DNA of 64,000 bases from Bacillota bacterium (GTDB lineage: Bacteria > Bacillota > Clostridia > Caldicoprobacterales > Xylanivirgaceae): assembly GCA_023621995.1 (NCBI GenBank), contig JAMOAB010000068.1:1-64000 (forward strand), read 5' to 3'. The notes beneath the pieces were generated by a model. That model ran no database searches, was not told where the DNA came from, and saw only the letters and a list, made by a program, of their open reading frames with translations. Position numbers and translations under genes: made by a program. Positions 1 through 8,401 of the stretch are shown piece by piece (within the stretch, counting starts at the first letter, position 1; each line of letters starts with the position of its first letter).

Positions 1-178
1 GCCTAGCGGCGAGCGAATAATGCACTTTATTTAGAAGTTTTTAAAACTGTAAAGTGACATATTCACTGATTAAAATTAGCCTATTTTACATGACATATTC
101 ACTGATTATTGACATAATTATTTCAAATTCTTGTATTTTCTGAAGTTTTTTTGCTCTATATTAAGTTTTATATCCAGC
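1..178. repeat. Gene-free left edge with 18-bp direct repeat
   Basis: No gene is supported here. The 18-mer TGACATATTCACTGATTA occurs exactly at 55-72 and again at 91-108, separated by 18 bp, so the period is 36 bp. A third, partial copy (TGACATAATTA) begins at 110. Arrays of short repeats of this kind are found at the ends of some insertion sequences, including the IS21 family, so this may be the end of an element lying to the left of the window; that is inference, since no transposase is visible. No clear terminator hairpin follows the last gene of the fla/che operon. Confidence 0.4.
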
Positions 179-502
179 CTATATAATAATATCTATCTTC
201 GATTTTTTTTTATGTCGCATAGCACTACCTTCTTTTTCTGTATTCGGCTCTTTCCATTTTTCGTTCTCCCTATCATTCTTACTGAACTGTTTATTCTCTT
301 TTTTATTTTTACCATCAATTTTTCCGTATTCAGTTTCTGTAGTGGAATTTACTTTCTTTTCTTCATGTACTTTTTGTCTTTGTAATTCTTGAGAGAACTG
401 AACTTGCTCGATATTAGGTTTTGTTCTTACAAAGTTGGCATCTTTTGTAAAGTCACTAGTTTTGTTTATAGTAATCTGATAATCTATTGGGCGGATAGAC
501 AA
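179..502 (-). CDS. Unrecognised small hydrophilic protein, last gene of the fla/che operon
   Basis: This 107-residue protein is not one I can name. The first 40 residues contain a sequence of ordinary composition (SIRPIDYQITINKTS); the rest is rich in Lys, Glu, Asn and Gln and ends in a basic segment, so the C-terminal half is probably disordered. I chose the TTG at 502 because GGAGG lies at 514-510, leaving a 7-nt spacer; the ATG at 508 would have a spacer of only 1 nt. A longer version starting at 556 has a weaker AGAGGG site and would overlap fapA. It follows fapA by about 20 nt and is probably co-transcribed. Small proteins of this general kind follow fapA in other clostridia, but the function is unknown. 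Confidence 0.6.
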   Translation of the reverse strand: MSIRPIDYQITINKTSDFTKDANFVRTKPNIEQVQFSQELQRQKVHEEKKVNSTTETEYGKIDGKNKKENKQFSKNDRENEKWKEPNTEKEGSAMRHKKKSKIDIII

Positions 503-521
503 TTTCATCCCTCCATAAGGT

Positions 522-2300
522 TTAATCTTCGAATGAGGTAAATGAGATTTTTCCATATTCCCTCTTGAAAGAGACATATTTCATTTCTTCATAAATTTGC
601 ATATTCGATGTACCTATAATTATTTGCACACCAGGATAGATTACATTATGCACACTGATTTTGCCGCTTCCTACAGAATGAAAAATCTCTTGTAGTTCTT
701 CCATTCTAGCTTTGATCGGAGGAAGTCTATCAATGCAGTCACTTTTTATTCTAAGAACCTTGAGCTTAAGAAGCTTCTTATCCCCTGATAGCCCTGACTT
801 TTTTTCCAATTTTTCCAATAGATCAATAGCTTGATTAGCTTTTTTTAATTCATTTTCTATTTCTTTAAGTTCTTTTTCAAGATCACCGTACTCGATTCTT
901 AATGATGGATTTAGTCCTACTTCAAGAACTGTGCTAGTGGCCATGGGAGAGCCTATTGTGCTAGCTATAATACCAGAAACGGCCTTAATACTTCCTCCTA
1001 CAATCAGCCCTTTTCTACCTGCTACTTGAACTTTGCCACCACTTTGCACATAACTATGCATAATAGCTTCGGATATGACGTCGCCTCCTGAGTCTATTAT
1101 AGCATTTTCAATAAATCTAGATACTACTTTGCCTCCAGCTTTTATGAATCCTTTACCTATTCCTTGGATACCGTTTCGTATAACAATATCACCACTTGCA
1201 TTCAATTTTGCACCTTCAACAACGCCTAGTACTTTTATATGTCCTTGTGCATTGACTTCAAAACCAGTTAATACATTCCCATTTATTATAACATTTCCGA
1301 TAAAGTCAATATTGCCTGTTGAAGTATCTACATCGCCATTTATCTCTAATGTACTATATACATGTATTCTATTGCCTATGAGTTCAACTCTGCCATCGGC
1401 GCCTGCGATTAATTCTGATCCATCCTGGGATATATCTACATTTTTACCTCTACCAATTCTTACAGGCTTCCCTGGTTTAGGACGCAATTCTTTACCTGTA
1501 ACAGTTTTACCTATAACTCCATCTGTAGGCGGAACAATTGTAGCTAATCTCTGTCCTTTTTTTACATTTTCCACAATATCCAGATGGAAATAATCAACAG
1601 TTCCATCTTCCTTGATAAGAGGCTTGCCGCTTTTATCTAATGATATATGATAGAGTACTTGTCCATCTTTTCCATCTTCAGGCCTTTTGCCTTCTGCAAT
1701 CAATAATTGAGTCCCGTACTGTTTATTTTTTAAAATTTCATCAATTTTGTTAACATCAATTCCAAATACCACTCCATTCTCTTGCAATAATCTTATTATA
1801 TCAGACTTTGATAGCATATTACCTCCTAATGGAGGCAACAATGTAACATACGCTTGCATATGATCGTCTGATATGAATACTTCTATATCTTCATCTATAT
1901 CCTTTTCTTGTTGTGGTGGAGCAATTTGAACCCATTGCCCTGGTTTGGAAAAAATAGCTTGAAATAGTGATTGTCTATTTATACCTTCTATTTTTTTTCT
2001 ACTTATATGTTGAACTATGGCTGTTTCTTGTTCTTTTGTGAGACCACTAGATGGCGGTAATACTGTTAGATATACGCCATCATTTCTATAGTCCAGTATA
2101 AATAAGTCTTTTGTCTTTCCACCTTTGGCACCTTCCTTAAGCCGTATAAGAAGTTTACAGGGATGCAAAACAATATCCATAATCTTTTGTCCATCGTCTA
2201 GTATTTCTACATCTACATTTTCTACATTTGTGCCTAAAGCTGAGAGCCCTTTTTCTAGCGCCTCTTCGAAAGAGTCACCCTGAACTATGATACTGCTCAT
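522..2300 (-). CDS. fapA: FapA-family (DUF342) protein
   Basis: This 592-residue protein has a Jag_N-like N-terminal segment (about residues 1-45, starting MSSIIVQGDSFEEALEKG) followed by the long glycine-rich repetitive DUF342 region typical of the flagellar assembly protein A family. The repeats around residues 260-460 suggest a parallel beta-helix (many 'GDV', 'GNV' and 'ASGDI' turns). A charged coiled-coil segment near residues 480-540 precedes a C-terminal domain. The ATG at 2300 is preceded by GGAGGTG with good spacing; an upstream in-frame ATG at 2366 has no such site. The gene follows sigD at the end of the fla/che operon. The family is linked by context to polar flagella and cell-surface processes, but its biochemical role is not settled. 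Confidence 0.85.
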   Translation of the reverse strand: MSSIIVQGDSFEEALEKGLSALGTNVENVDVEILDDGQKIMDIVLHPCKLLIRLKEGAKGGKTKDLFILDYRNDGVYLTVLPPSSGLTKEQETAIVQHISRKKIEGINRQSLFQAIFSKPGQWVQIAPPQQEKDIDEDIEVFISDDHMQAYVTLLPPLGGNMLSKSDIIRLLQENGVVFGIDVNKIDEILKNKQYGTQLLIAEGKRPEDGKDGQVLYHISLDKSGKPLIKEDGTVDYFHLDIVENVKKGQRLATIVPPTDGVIGKTVTGKELRPKPGKPVRIGRGKNVDISQDGSELIAGADGRVELIGNRIHVYSTLEINGDVDTSTGNIDFIGNVIINGNVLTGFEVNAQGHIKVLGVVEGAKLNASGDIVIRNGIQGIGKGFIKAGGKVVSRFIENAIIDSGGDVISEAIMHSYVQSGGKVQVAGRKGLIVGGSIKAVSGIIASTIGSPMATSTVLEVGLNPSLRIEYGDLEKELKEIENELKKANQAIDLLEKLEKKSGLSGDKKLLKLKVLRIKSDCIDRLPPIKARMEELQEIFHSVGSGKISVHNVIYPGVQIIIGTSNMQIYEEMKYVSFKREYGKISFTSFED

Positions 2301-2349
2301 ATATTTTTCACCTCCTCTCTTATTATTAATACCCATCTTTATAGCGTTA

Positions 2350-2375
2350 AACTCCCACTTGAACAAGTGAGAGTT
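2350..2375 (-). other. Intercistronic hairpin between sigD and fapA
   Basis: On the minus-strand RNA an 11-bp stem (2375-2365 with 2360-2350) closes a GUUC tetraloop and includes one U-G wobble. The same DNA on the plus strand would contain a C-A mismatch, so the structure favours the fla/che transcript. No U-tract follows, so it is not a standard terminator. It could be a processing or stability element. Confidence 0.55.
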
Positions 2376-2406
2376 ACTTAGGCAATAAAGCTAAATTAAG
2401 ATATTG

Positions 2407-3162
2407 CTAAGACGAAACAGATAGCTTTTCTTTTAATTTCAAAAGTGCCCGTGCATGGAGTTGTGAAACCCTAGATTCTGTTATATCTAACACCCTACCT
2501 ATCTCTTTTAAAGTAAATTCTTCATAATAGTATAGAGTAATAATAAGCCTTTCGCGTTCTGGTAAATCTTCTATTGCCTTTGCTAAATTCTCCTTTACCT
2601 CCTGTGCAATTGCCATGTCTTCTGGAGTCATTTTTTTTTCATTTGAACTACTTGCTGACATTTCGTCTACAAGCTCGAGAATTTTATCATCCATAGAAAT
2701 AATGGCATATGAATGCATTTGATCTAAAATTTGATTCAATTCCCTTTGGGATATAGTTAGATGTTCAGCTAACTCTGATGTTGTGGCTGATCGTCCTAGT
2801 GCATTTTCTACTTCTTCCATTGCATTCTCTACCTTTTTAAACTTTTGCCTTACATTCCTCGGAACCCAATCTAGTTTTCTTATTTCATCTATTATTGCCC
2901 CCCTTATACGAATAGAGGCGTAAGTTTCAAACTTTACTCCTCTATTAATATCATATTTTTCTATAGCATCAATTAAACCTATATTGCCGTAACTTATCAA
3001 ATCATCTAAGTCTATATAGTTCCTATAATTTGGAGCTAGTCGAAGGGCTATTTTGGTAACGAGATCACTATACTCCATAAATATGGCATTTCTTTTGTCT
3101 ATATCATTCGTTTGTTTATAATCAGACCACAGATCAATTTTGTTTGATATATGACTGCTCAC
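2407..3162 (-). CDS. sigD: RNA polymerase sigma factor for flagellar genes (sigma-28/SigD/FliA)
   Basis: This protein of 251 residues is a sigma-70 family factor of the FliA/WhiG type that directs RNA polymerase to late flagellar, chemotaxis and motility promoters. Region 2 is visible in LDDLISYGNIGLIDAIEKYD and the following KFETYASIRIRGAIIDEIR; region 3 follows (NVRQKFKKVENAMEE); region 4 has the helix-turn-helix FTLKEIGRVLDITESRVSQL near the C-terminus. I chose the GTG at 3162, which has AGGAGGA 10 nt upstream and gives the usual family length; the longer frame from 3213 has no ribosome site. Its place near the 3' end of the operon resembles B. subtilis, where distance from the promoter limits SigD level. 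No flgM is in this window. Confidence 0.95.
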   Translation of the reverse strand: MSSHISNKIDLWSDYKQTNDIDKRNAIFMEYSDLVTKIALRLAPNYRNYIDLDDLISYGNIGLIDAIEKYDINRGVKFETYASIRIRGAIIDEIRKLDWVPRNVRQKFKKVENAMEEVENALGRSATTSELAEHLTISQRELNQILDQMHSYAIISMDDKILELVDEMSASSSNEKKMTPEDMAIAQEVKENLAKAIEDLPERERLIITLYYYEEFTLKEIGRVLDITESRVSQLHARALLKLKEKLSVSS

Positions 3163-3222
3163 TTTTTTTATTCCTCCTATCCCCACTATCAGCATATTGC
3201 TAAGTGAAGACATAACATCAAT

Positions 3223-3711
3223 TCATATTTTCTTTATACCGTAGTTTATAGTTTTGACGACCAAAATACCAGTGTCTGAATGAAATTCAATTGTACGGCC
3301 AAAATTCCCTCCCGTATCTTCTGCTAAAAGAGGAATGCCAAACTTATTTAATATTTCTTTGGTCGCTATTACATTGCGTTTTCCAATGTTTAAAAGATTA
3401 CTATTGTTATTTTTAAAAGAAAACATCTGAGCTCCTCCTGCAATCTTTGCTACTATAACTTTTTGATCTGCTCCCCTTTCTATCATCATATTTAATAATG
3501 TTTCTACTGCTGTATCTGCAAATTTTGCTGGATTTTGCTTATTATTTATTGATTTGCTAGATGGTAGCATTATATGAGCAAGTCCTGCAATTCGTCTTTC
3601 TGTATCATATAATGCAATTCCTACGCAAGAGCCCAACCCTAACGTTACTAAAATTCCAGGGGCTATAACGGTATTTAAATCAGCCATTCCTACTTTTACT
3701 ATATTACTCAT
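3223..3711 (-). CDS. cheD: Chemoreceptor glutamine deamidase CheD
   Basis: CheD hydrolyses specific glutamines of methyl-accepting chemoreceptors to glutamate, and binds CheC. The 162-residue protein has the family's catalytic Cys in GLGSCVGIALYD (C29) and the catalytic His in AGLAHIMLP (H46). Its ATG directly abuts the cheC stop codon, which suggests translational coupling and fits the known CheC-CheD partnership. With no CheB in the window, CheD is the only visible receptor-modifying deamidase. Confidence 0.95.
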   Translation of the reverse strand: MSNIVKVGMADLNTVIAPGILVTLGLGSCVGIALYDTERRIAGLAHIMLPSSKSINNKQNPAKFADTAVETLLNMMIERGADQKVIVAKIAGGAQMFSFKNNNSNLLNIGKRNVIATKEILNKFGIPLLAEDTGGNFGRTIEFHSDTGILVVKTINYGIKKI

Positions 3712-4335
3712 CTATACTACTCCTAGTGACCTTAAGATTATGTTATAAGAATCCATATTAGGAATTAAAAAGAGATACCCATTTACTTGTTCCATTCCTT
3801 CAGTAAATTTTGTCTCTACAAATAGAGCCCTATCGCCTTGTTGACCAAATTCAATTAATGGTACACTCAGAATAGCACCTGCCATATCTACTGTTACACT
3901 AGGAATTGTATACTTTATATCTAATCCAGTTATCTTAGATAATGCAGTTAAAAATGAGCCAGTGAGTATATTGCCTATTTCTTTCAAAGCAGAGAACTTC
4001 ATTTCATCCAATTCATTAAAGTTTTTTTCTTTGCCATTTCCGGTAAAAAAAAATGATAATAAATTTTCTGTAGATAACTCATCTAATACAAACATGACAG
4101 TACCTGCTATATCACTATAGAATTCTAAATATATACCCGTTACTTTTTTATCTGCTCCTCCCAGTATATTTTCCACTTCATTAAAATAGATAATATTAAT
4201 TTTGGGTACATCCATATTTATAGGTTTATTGAGCATAATAGATAGGGCAGTAGCTGCATTTCCTGCACCAATATTAGCTATTTCTTTTAGAACGTCTAGT
4301 TGAAAATTATCTAATTTATCAATATTAAAATTCAT
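3712..4335 (-). CDS. cheC: CheY-P phosphatase CheC
   Basis: CheC dephosphorylates CheY-P and is stimulated by CheD. The 207-residue protein shows two copies of the CheC active-site helix, LKEIANIGAGNAATALS near residue 15 and LKEIGNILTGSFLTALS near residue 117, each with the conserved Glu and Asn. Both sites look intact. It sits between cheW and cheD in the fla/che operon and is preceded by AAAGGGG. Confidence 0.95.
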   Translation of the reverse strand: MNFNIDKLDNFQLDVLKEIANIGAGNAATALSIMLNKPINMDVPKINIIYFNEVENILGGADKKVTGIYLEFYSDIAGTVMFVLDELSTENLLSFFFTGNGKEKNFNELDEMKFSALKEIGNILTGSFLTALSKITGLDIKYTIPSVTVDMAGAILSVPLIEFGQQGDRALFVETKFTEGMEQVNGYLFLIPNMDSYNIILRSLGVV

Positions 4336-4347
4336 ATATATACCCCT

Positions 4348-4788
4348 TTAATTGCAGTTATTACTTAAAATACGATTAGTATTTAATATTGTTACCAGTT
4401 CTTCAGTTTGATCTTTTACTGCTCCATAAATTAAATCTGACACTCTATATTCTGATCCTTCAATTTCTTCAATAGAATAGATATTATTAGTATCAACAGT
4501 TTTCACATCTATGACCTTATCTACTAGTATACCTAACCGATTTTCCTGACTAGTCAATACAATAATTCTCATGTTATCATTAAGTTCATTTAGTGTCAGG
4601 CCTATCTTTTGTCTCAAGGATAGCACTGGTAATATATCACCTCGCAGATTCATCACACCTATTACGGCTTCAGGAGCCTTTGGTACTCGTGTAATACTGC
4701 CTGGCCTTTCAATAGATTCAATTTTTAATACATCAACTCCATAGGTCTTGTTATCTACAACAAAAAATAGGAATTGTTGCATATCCAT
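4348..4788 (-). CDS. cheW: Chemotaxis coupling protein CheW
   Basis: CheW links chemoreceptors to CheA in the polar signalling array. The 146-residue protein is a single CheW domain: it opens with QFLFFVVDNKTYGVDVLKIESIE and has the typical PGSITRVPKAPEAVIGVMNLRG segment near residues 31-52, followed by a GILVDKV strand. It lies 16 nt downstream of cheA and has an AGGATGTGAT ribosome site. It is a single-domain form, not CheV. Confidence 0.95.
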   Translation of the reverse strand: MDMQQFLFFVVDNKTYGVDVLKIESIERPGSITRVPKAPEAVIGVMNLRGDILPVLSLRQKIGLTLNELNDNMRIIVLTSQENRLGILVDKVIDVKTVDTNNIYSIEEIEGSEYRVSDLIYGAVKDQTEELVTILNTNRILSNNCN

Positions 4789-4804
4789 AATATCACATCC
4801 TTTC

Positions 4805-6790
4805 TTAGGCGATATTATTTATATCCAATATAAGTGCTATACTTCCATCACCTAATATAGTTGCTCCAGAAAATATTTTTACACCAGATAAATATTTTCC
4901 AAGTGTTTTAATTACGATATCTTGCTGGCCTATAAGTGAATTGACTAGTAAAGCAGCTGATCTATCGCCTTTTTTTACAATTATAACTGTCATATTATCA
5001 GGGATACTTCCGGTATCTATGTCTAAAATATTATGTAGCCTTATAAAAGGCATAAGCTCTCCTCTAAGAGAAACTACTTCCTTATTACCAAGCATTTCTA
5101 TGTTATTAGACGATATTTCAACAACTTCTCTTACGCTACTTAAAGGTATTGCATATAGTTCATTACCTACTTCTACCAATAGAGCTTTGATAATAGAAAG
5201 TGTCAAAGGAAGCCTTATTATAAATCTAGTTCCTTTATCAATAACAGTATCTATTTCAATTATTCCTCCTAGAGATTCAATAGTAGTTTTTACTACATCC
5301 AATCCAACTCCTCGTCCTGATATATTAGACACATTCTGGGATGTGCTGAAACCTGGATGAAAGAGATATTGAATTATGTCTTGATCATTTAATTCATCAA
5401 CTTCTTCATTAGAGAGTATATCATTGTCTATTATCTTATTTTTTACATTTTCTATATCTATGCCTTGACCATCATCTTTTACTTCAATTACTACATTATT
5501 GCCATCATGGTAGGCATATAAATCTATGTTACCAGTGCTATCTTTGCCTAAGGCAATACGTTTTTCTGGTGATTCTATTCCGTGATCGGCTGAGTTTCTA
5601 ATAAGATGTAATAAAGGATCGCCTATTTCATCTATTATGGTGCGATCTACCTCTGTTTCTTCACCATGTATATTTAAATTGATATTTTTTTCAAGTTGCT
5701 TAGAAAGATCTCTTACTACCCTAGGAAAACGGTTAAATGCCATTCCTATAGGTACCATTCTTACTTGCATAACCGCTTCGTGTAGCTCAGAAGTTACGCG
5801 TTGTAGATACTCTATTGATTCTTCCATACCTGGAATTTGTTCATAACCTTTGGCACCCTCAATACTGTTTTTTACTATTATAAGCTCACTTACCAAGTTC
5901 ATAAGATTATCTAATCTATCAATATCTACACGTATACTCTTATTTAGCTGTCTTGTACTAAAAGAACTACTTTTGGTATCTTTAGCTTTTGCTTTCTTTT
6001 CTTCTGCATTTTTATTGCCCTGTTGTGATATATTTAATTCCATTACATTAAAACTAGATATCTCGGCAATACCATCTATCGCATTTTCTATATCTTGTTT
6101 TAATCTGCCAGATATCATAACCAAAGAAAACTCTAAGTTGAATTTCCCATCTTCTATATCTTGGACAGAAGGATTGGTCTTTATTATTTCACCAAGTTCT
6201 TCCAATGCTTTAAACGTTATATAGGCACGTGCACCCTTCATTATACAAGTTGCTTCTAATTCAATTACTATGTAATATGGATACATATCTTGTTTGAGTG
6301 CTTGCTCAATCACAATTCTATGATGGTCATCCAATGTAATTTTATTAGTTTTTTTTGAATGCACACTGGTGACAGAATTGAGATTCTCGGAGTTAGCGAT
6401 AGTATTATCCTTTGTAAGGAATCTCTGTAACTTTTGTTTTATAGGATTTATATCATATTGGTCTTCATCTTTACCATCTAGTATGATACCATATAGATCT
6501 TCTATGGTATCTAAAGCTTCAAATAAAGTGTCGATTACATCAGTTTCTATTGCTATATCATGATTTCTAGCTGCATCTAATACATTTTCCATAGAATGGG
6601 TTAGGTTTGCAATATTTTTAAAACCCATTGTCCCAGCCATTCCCTTTAGCGTATGGGCTGATCTAAACATTTCATTTATATATTCTAAATTTTCTGTATC
6701 ATTTTCAAGTTCTAGTAGCATATCATTTAAATTTTGAATATGTTCATTGCTTTCCTCTATAAAGATCTCCATGTACTGGTTATCAGACAT
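4805..6790 (-). CDS. cheA: Chemotaxis histidine kinase CheA
   Basis: CheA autophosphorylates in response to receptors and passes phosphate to CheY. The 661 residues contain P1 with the phospho-accepting His in FRSAHTLKGMAGTMG (H46); a P2-like CheY-docking region (about 150-260); P3 dimerisation (about 280-350); the P4 kinase domain with HLIRNSADHGIE (N box), DDGQGI (G1) and GRGVGLDVV (G2); and a C-terminal CheW-like P5 domain. All catalytic motifs are intact. A strong GGGGGG ribosome site precedes the ATG. In B. subtilis cheB precedes cheA; here the preceding gene encodes a PilZ protein. Confidence 0.97.
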   Translation of the reverse strand: MSDNQYMEIFIEESNEHIQNLNDMLLELENDTENLEYINEMFRSAHTLKGMAGTMGFKNIANLTHSMENVLDAARNHDIAIETDVIDTLFEALDTIEDLYGIILDGKDEDQYDINPIKQKLQRFLTKDNTIANSENLNSVTSVHSKKTNKITLDDHHRIVIEQALKQDMYPYYIVIELEATCIMKGARAYITFKALEELGEIIKTNPSVQDIEDGKFNLEFSLVMISGRLKQDIENAIDGIAEISSFNVMELNISQQGNKNAEEKKAKAKDTKSSSFSTRQLNKSIRVDIDRLDNLMNLVSELIIVKNSIEGAKGYEQIPGMEESIEYLQRVTSELHEAVMQVRMVPIGMAFNRFPRVVRDLSKQLEKNINLNIHGEETEVDRTIIDEIGDPLLHLIRNSADHGIESPEKRIALGKDSTGNIDLYAYHDGNNVVIEVKDDGQGIDIENVKNKIIDNDILSNEEVDELNDQDIIQYLFHPGFSTSQNVSNISGRGVGLDVVKTTIESLGGIIEIDTVIDKGTRFIIRLPLTLSIIKALLVEVGNELYAIPLSSVREVVEISSNNIEMLGNKEVVSLRGELMPFIRLHNILDIDTGSIPDNMTVIIVKKGDRSAALLVNSLIGQQDIVIKTLGKYLSGVKIFSGATILGDGSIALILDINNIA

Positions 6791-6823
6791 TCTTTGCCCC
6801 CCTTAAATCATCATATTAGTTAG

Positions 6824-7498
6824 CTAAATTAATCCTTTTTTTCTCAAGCGTCTCTGTTCTTCAAATATAAATTTTATTATTTCATCTCGTTGTTGATCAG
6901 ATATATCTTCAAAGCAGATTCCCACTTCGAATTTATCCTCCATATTTTGAGATGGATTAGATCTTATAACTTTACCTTTTGTTTGAATAGTCCCTATATT
7001 GGAACTACTGTCTAAGGTAAATGTGCACTTTACTTTGGTATTTCTAGATATACTGCTATCTAAAACTATTGCTAATCCGCCACCACCAATATCTAAGGTA
7101 TATCCATACAAGGTATTAATAGTTTCTTTGTCATTTAAAGAAAATATATCTACTTTTACTGGGATAGTCTTCTGGAGTCTGAAGTAATTACGTCGTTGAA
7201 GACGGGTTACTTCAGAAATTTTTTGAATTTTGAAAGAATATATATTGTCTTGTTTATATCTGTCTATAACCTTAGCTTGAAACCAGTACTGTCCATGGGG
7301 TCTAAAATAACACACTCTAATTTCTTCTCCCAAATGTAAAAATGCCGATTCACCTTCTGACATTGGCAGAGTGATTAAAAAAATGTGTTCAGAAATAATA
7401 TCTTGTATCATACTAAAATAGACTCTTTCATTATCGCTATTAAAGCCAGTGACTATTTCAATTTTTTCGCCCAGATTAACTGCTTTTTTATCTCCCAT
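6824..7498 (-). CDS. PilZ-domain flagellar brake-like protein (YcgR family)
   Basis: This protein of about 224 residues has a YcgR-type N-terminal domain (residues 1-90) and a C-terminal PilZ domain. The PilZ c-di-GMP motif is visible as QRRNYFRLQ (the RxxxR element) near residue 96, then LDIGGGGLAI (D/NxSxxG-like, here with Gly in the Ser position). YcgR proteins bind c-di-GMP and slow the flagellar motor by acting on MotA or the switch. I prefer the ATG at 7498, which has a GGGGG tract upstream, to that at 7516, which has none; the spacing is not ideal. The gene sits between flhG and cheA. Confidence 0.88.
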   Translation of the reverse strand: MGDKKAVNLGEKIEIVTGFNSDNERVYFSMIQDIISEHIFLITLPMSEGESAFLHLGEEIRVCYFRPHGQYWFQAKVIDRYKQDNIYSFKIQKISEVTRLQRRNYFRLQKTIPVKVDIFSLNDKETINTLYGYTLDIGGGGLAIVLDSSISRNTKVKCTFTLDSSSNIGTIQTKGKVIRSNPSQNMEDKFEVGICFEDISDQQRDEIIKFIFEEQRRLRKKGLI

Positions 7499-7517
7499 AT
7501 GACATATTGCCCCCATA

Positions 7518-8396
7518 TTAATTATTTTTAAAAATGTTAAATAATTTCAATATATAAGTTGTCATGGTGGTTTTAGGTTGTTTATCAATTCCCACAATAT
7601 GGTTAGCTATGTTTTTTAGTTGTTTACTTATCTTGCTATTCGGGTATTCTAACACAAAGGGTCGCTGCGCTTTAATACATTTACTGACTAGGTAACTATT
7701 ATCCACTACCCCTAATTTAGATATTTCTACATCTAAAAATCTTTTTCCTGCTTTTTGGAAATTTTTTATATTAGTAGTTGCTTCATTTTTATCTTCTACT
7801 CTATTCATAATCAAATTAAAATTTGTGTTTCTTTCTATAGACGAGACTATCTTGACCACTCCATAAGCATCCATTAAGGAGGTAGGTTCAGGGGTGGTTA
7901 TGAGTATTACCTCGTTTGCTGCCAATATCATTTTTATATTGTTGTTAGATAATCCTGCACCTGTATCTATGAGAATAATATCGGCCATTGAGTCTAACTT
8001 AACTAACTCCCTTATAAACCTATCTAATTTTACTGATTCCATATTGGCTAATTCCAGGAGTCCATTCCCTCCTGGAAGGATCATAATACCTGAAGGACCA
8101 ATTGTTATTACATCATATATATTCATGTTATTGAATATGACATGGGATAAATTATATCTAGAAGATATACCAAGTAAAATATCCACATTTCCCAATCCTA
8201 AGTCGGCGTCTATTATCAATACTTTATAACCCATGTTCTGTAATATAATACCTAGATTCACTGTAAGATTGGTCTTTCCAACGCCCCCTTTACCACTAGT
8301 GATAGTGATAATTCTTGTATTGCTTTTAGATATAGCAGTTTGTTCATTTTCTTTAATCTTAACCAATTGTCTTAAATTTGCTGCTTGATCCCTCAT
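7518..8396 (-). CDS. flhG: MinD-like ATPase FlhG (YlxH)
   Basis: FlhG is a ParA/MinD-type ATPase that works with FlhF to control the number and placement of flagella. The 292-residue protein begins MRDQAANLRQLV, typical of the family, and has the deviant Walker A motif ITSGKGGVGKTNLTVNLG near residues 32-49, then VLIIDADLGLGNVD and a Walker B-like ILIDTGAGLS. The ATG at 8396 is preceded by GGTGAG; the in-frame ATG at 8408 lies inside flhF and is less likely. The start is 6 nt upstream of the end of flhF coordinates on this strand, so the two are tightly coupled. Confidence 0.93.
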   Translation of the reverse strand: MRDQAANLRQLVKIKENEQTAISKSNTRIITITSGKGGVGKTNLTVNLGIILQNMGYKVLIIDADLGLGNVDILLGISSRYNLSHVIFNNMNIYDVITIGPSGIMILPGGNGLLELANMESVKLDRFIRELVKLDSMADIILIDTGAGLSNNNIKMILAANEVILITTPEPTSLMDAYGVVKIVSSIERNTNFNLIMNRVEDKNEATTNIKNFQKAGKRFLDVEISKLGVVDNSYLVSKCIKAQRPFVLEYPNSKISKQLKNIANHIVGIDKQPKTTMTTYILKLFNIFKNN

Positions 8397-8401
8397 TTTT
8401 C

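Noticed and set aside
55-108. CRISPR-like pair of repeats with a 36-bp period
   Set aside because: Repeat length of 18 bp, only two copies and no cas genes; a CRISPR array is not supported.
1075-1593. 172-codon plus-strand frame inside fapA
   Set aside because: It is a frame opposite a well supported gene, without a ribosome site. The same reasoning removes the other plus-strand frames in the window.
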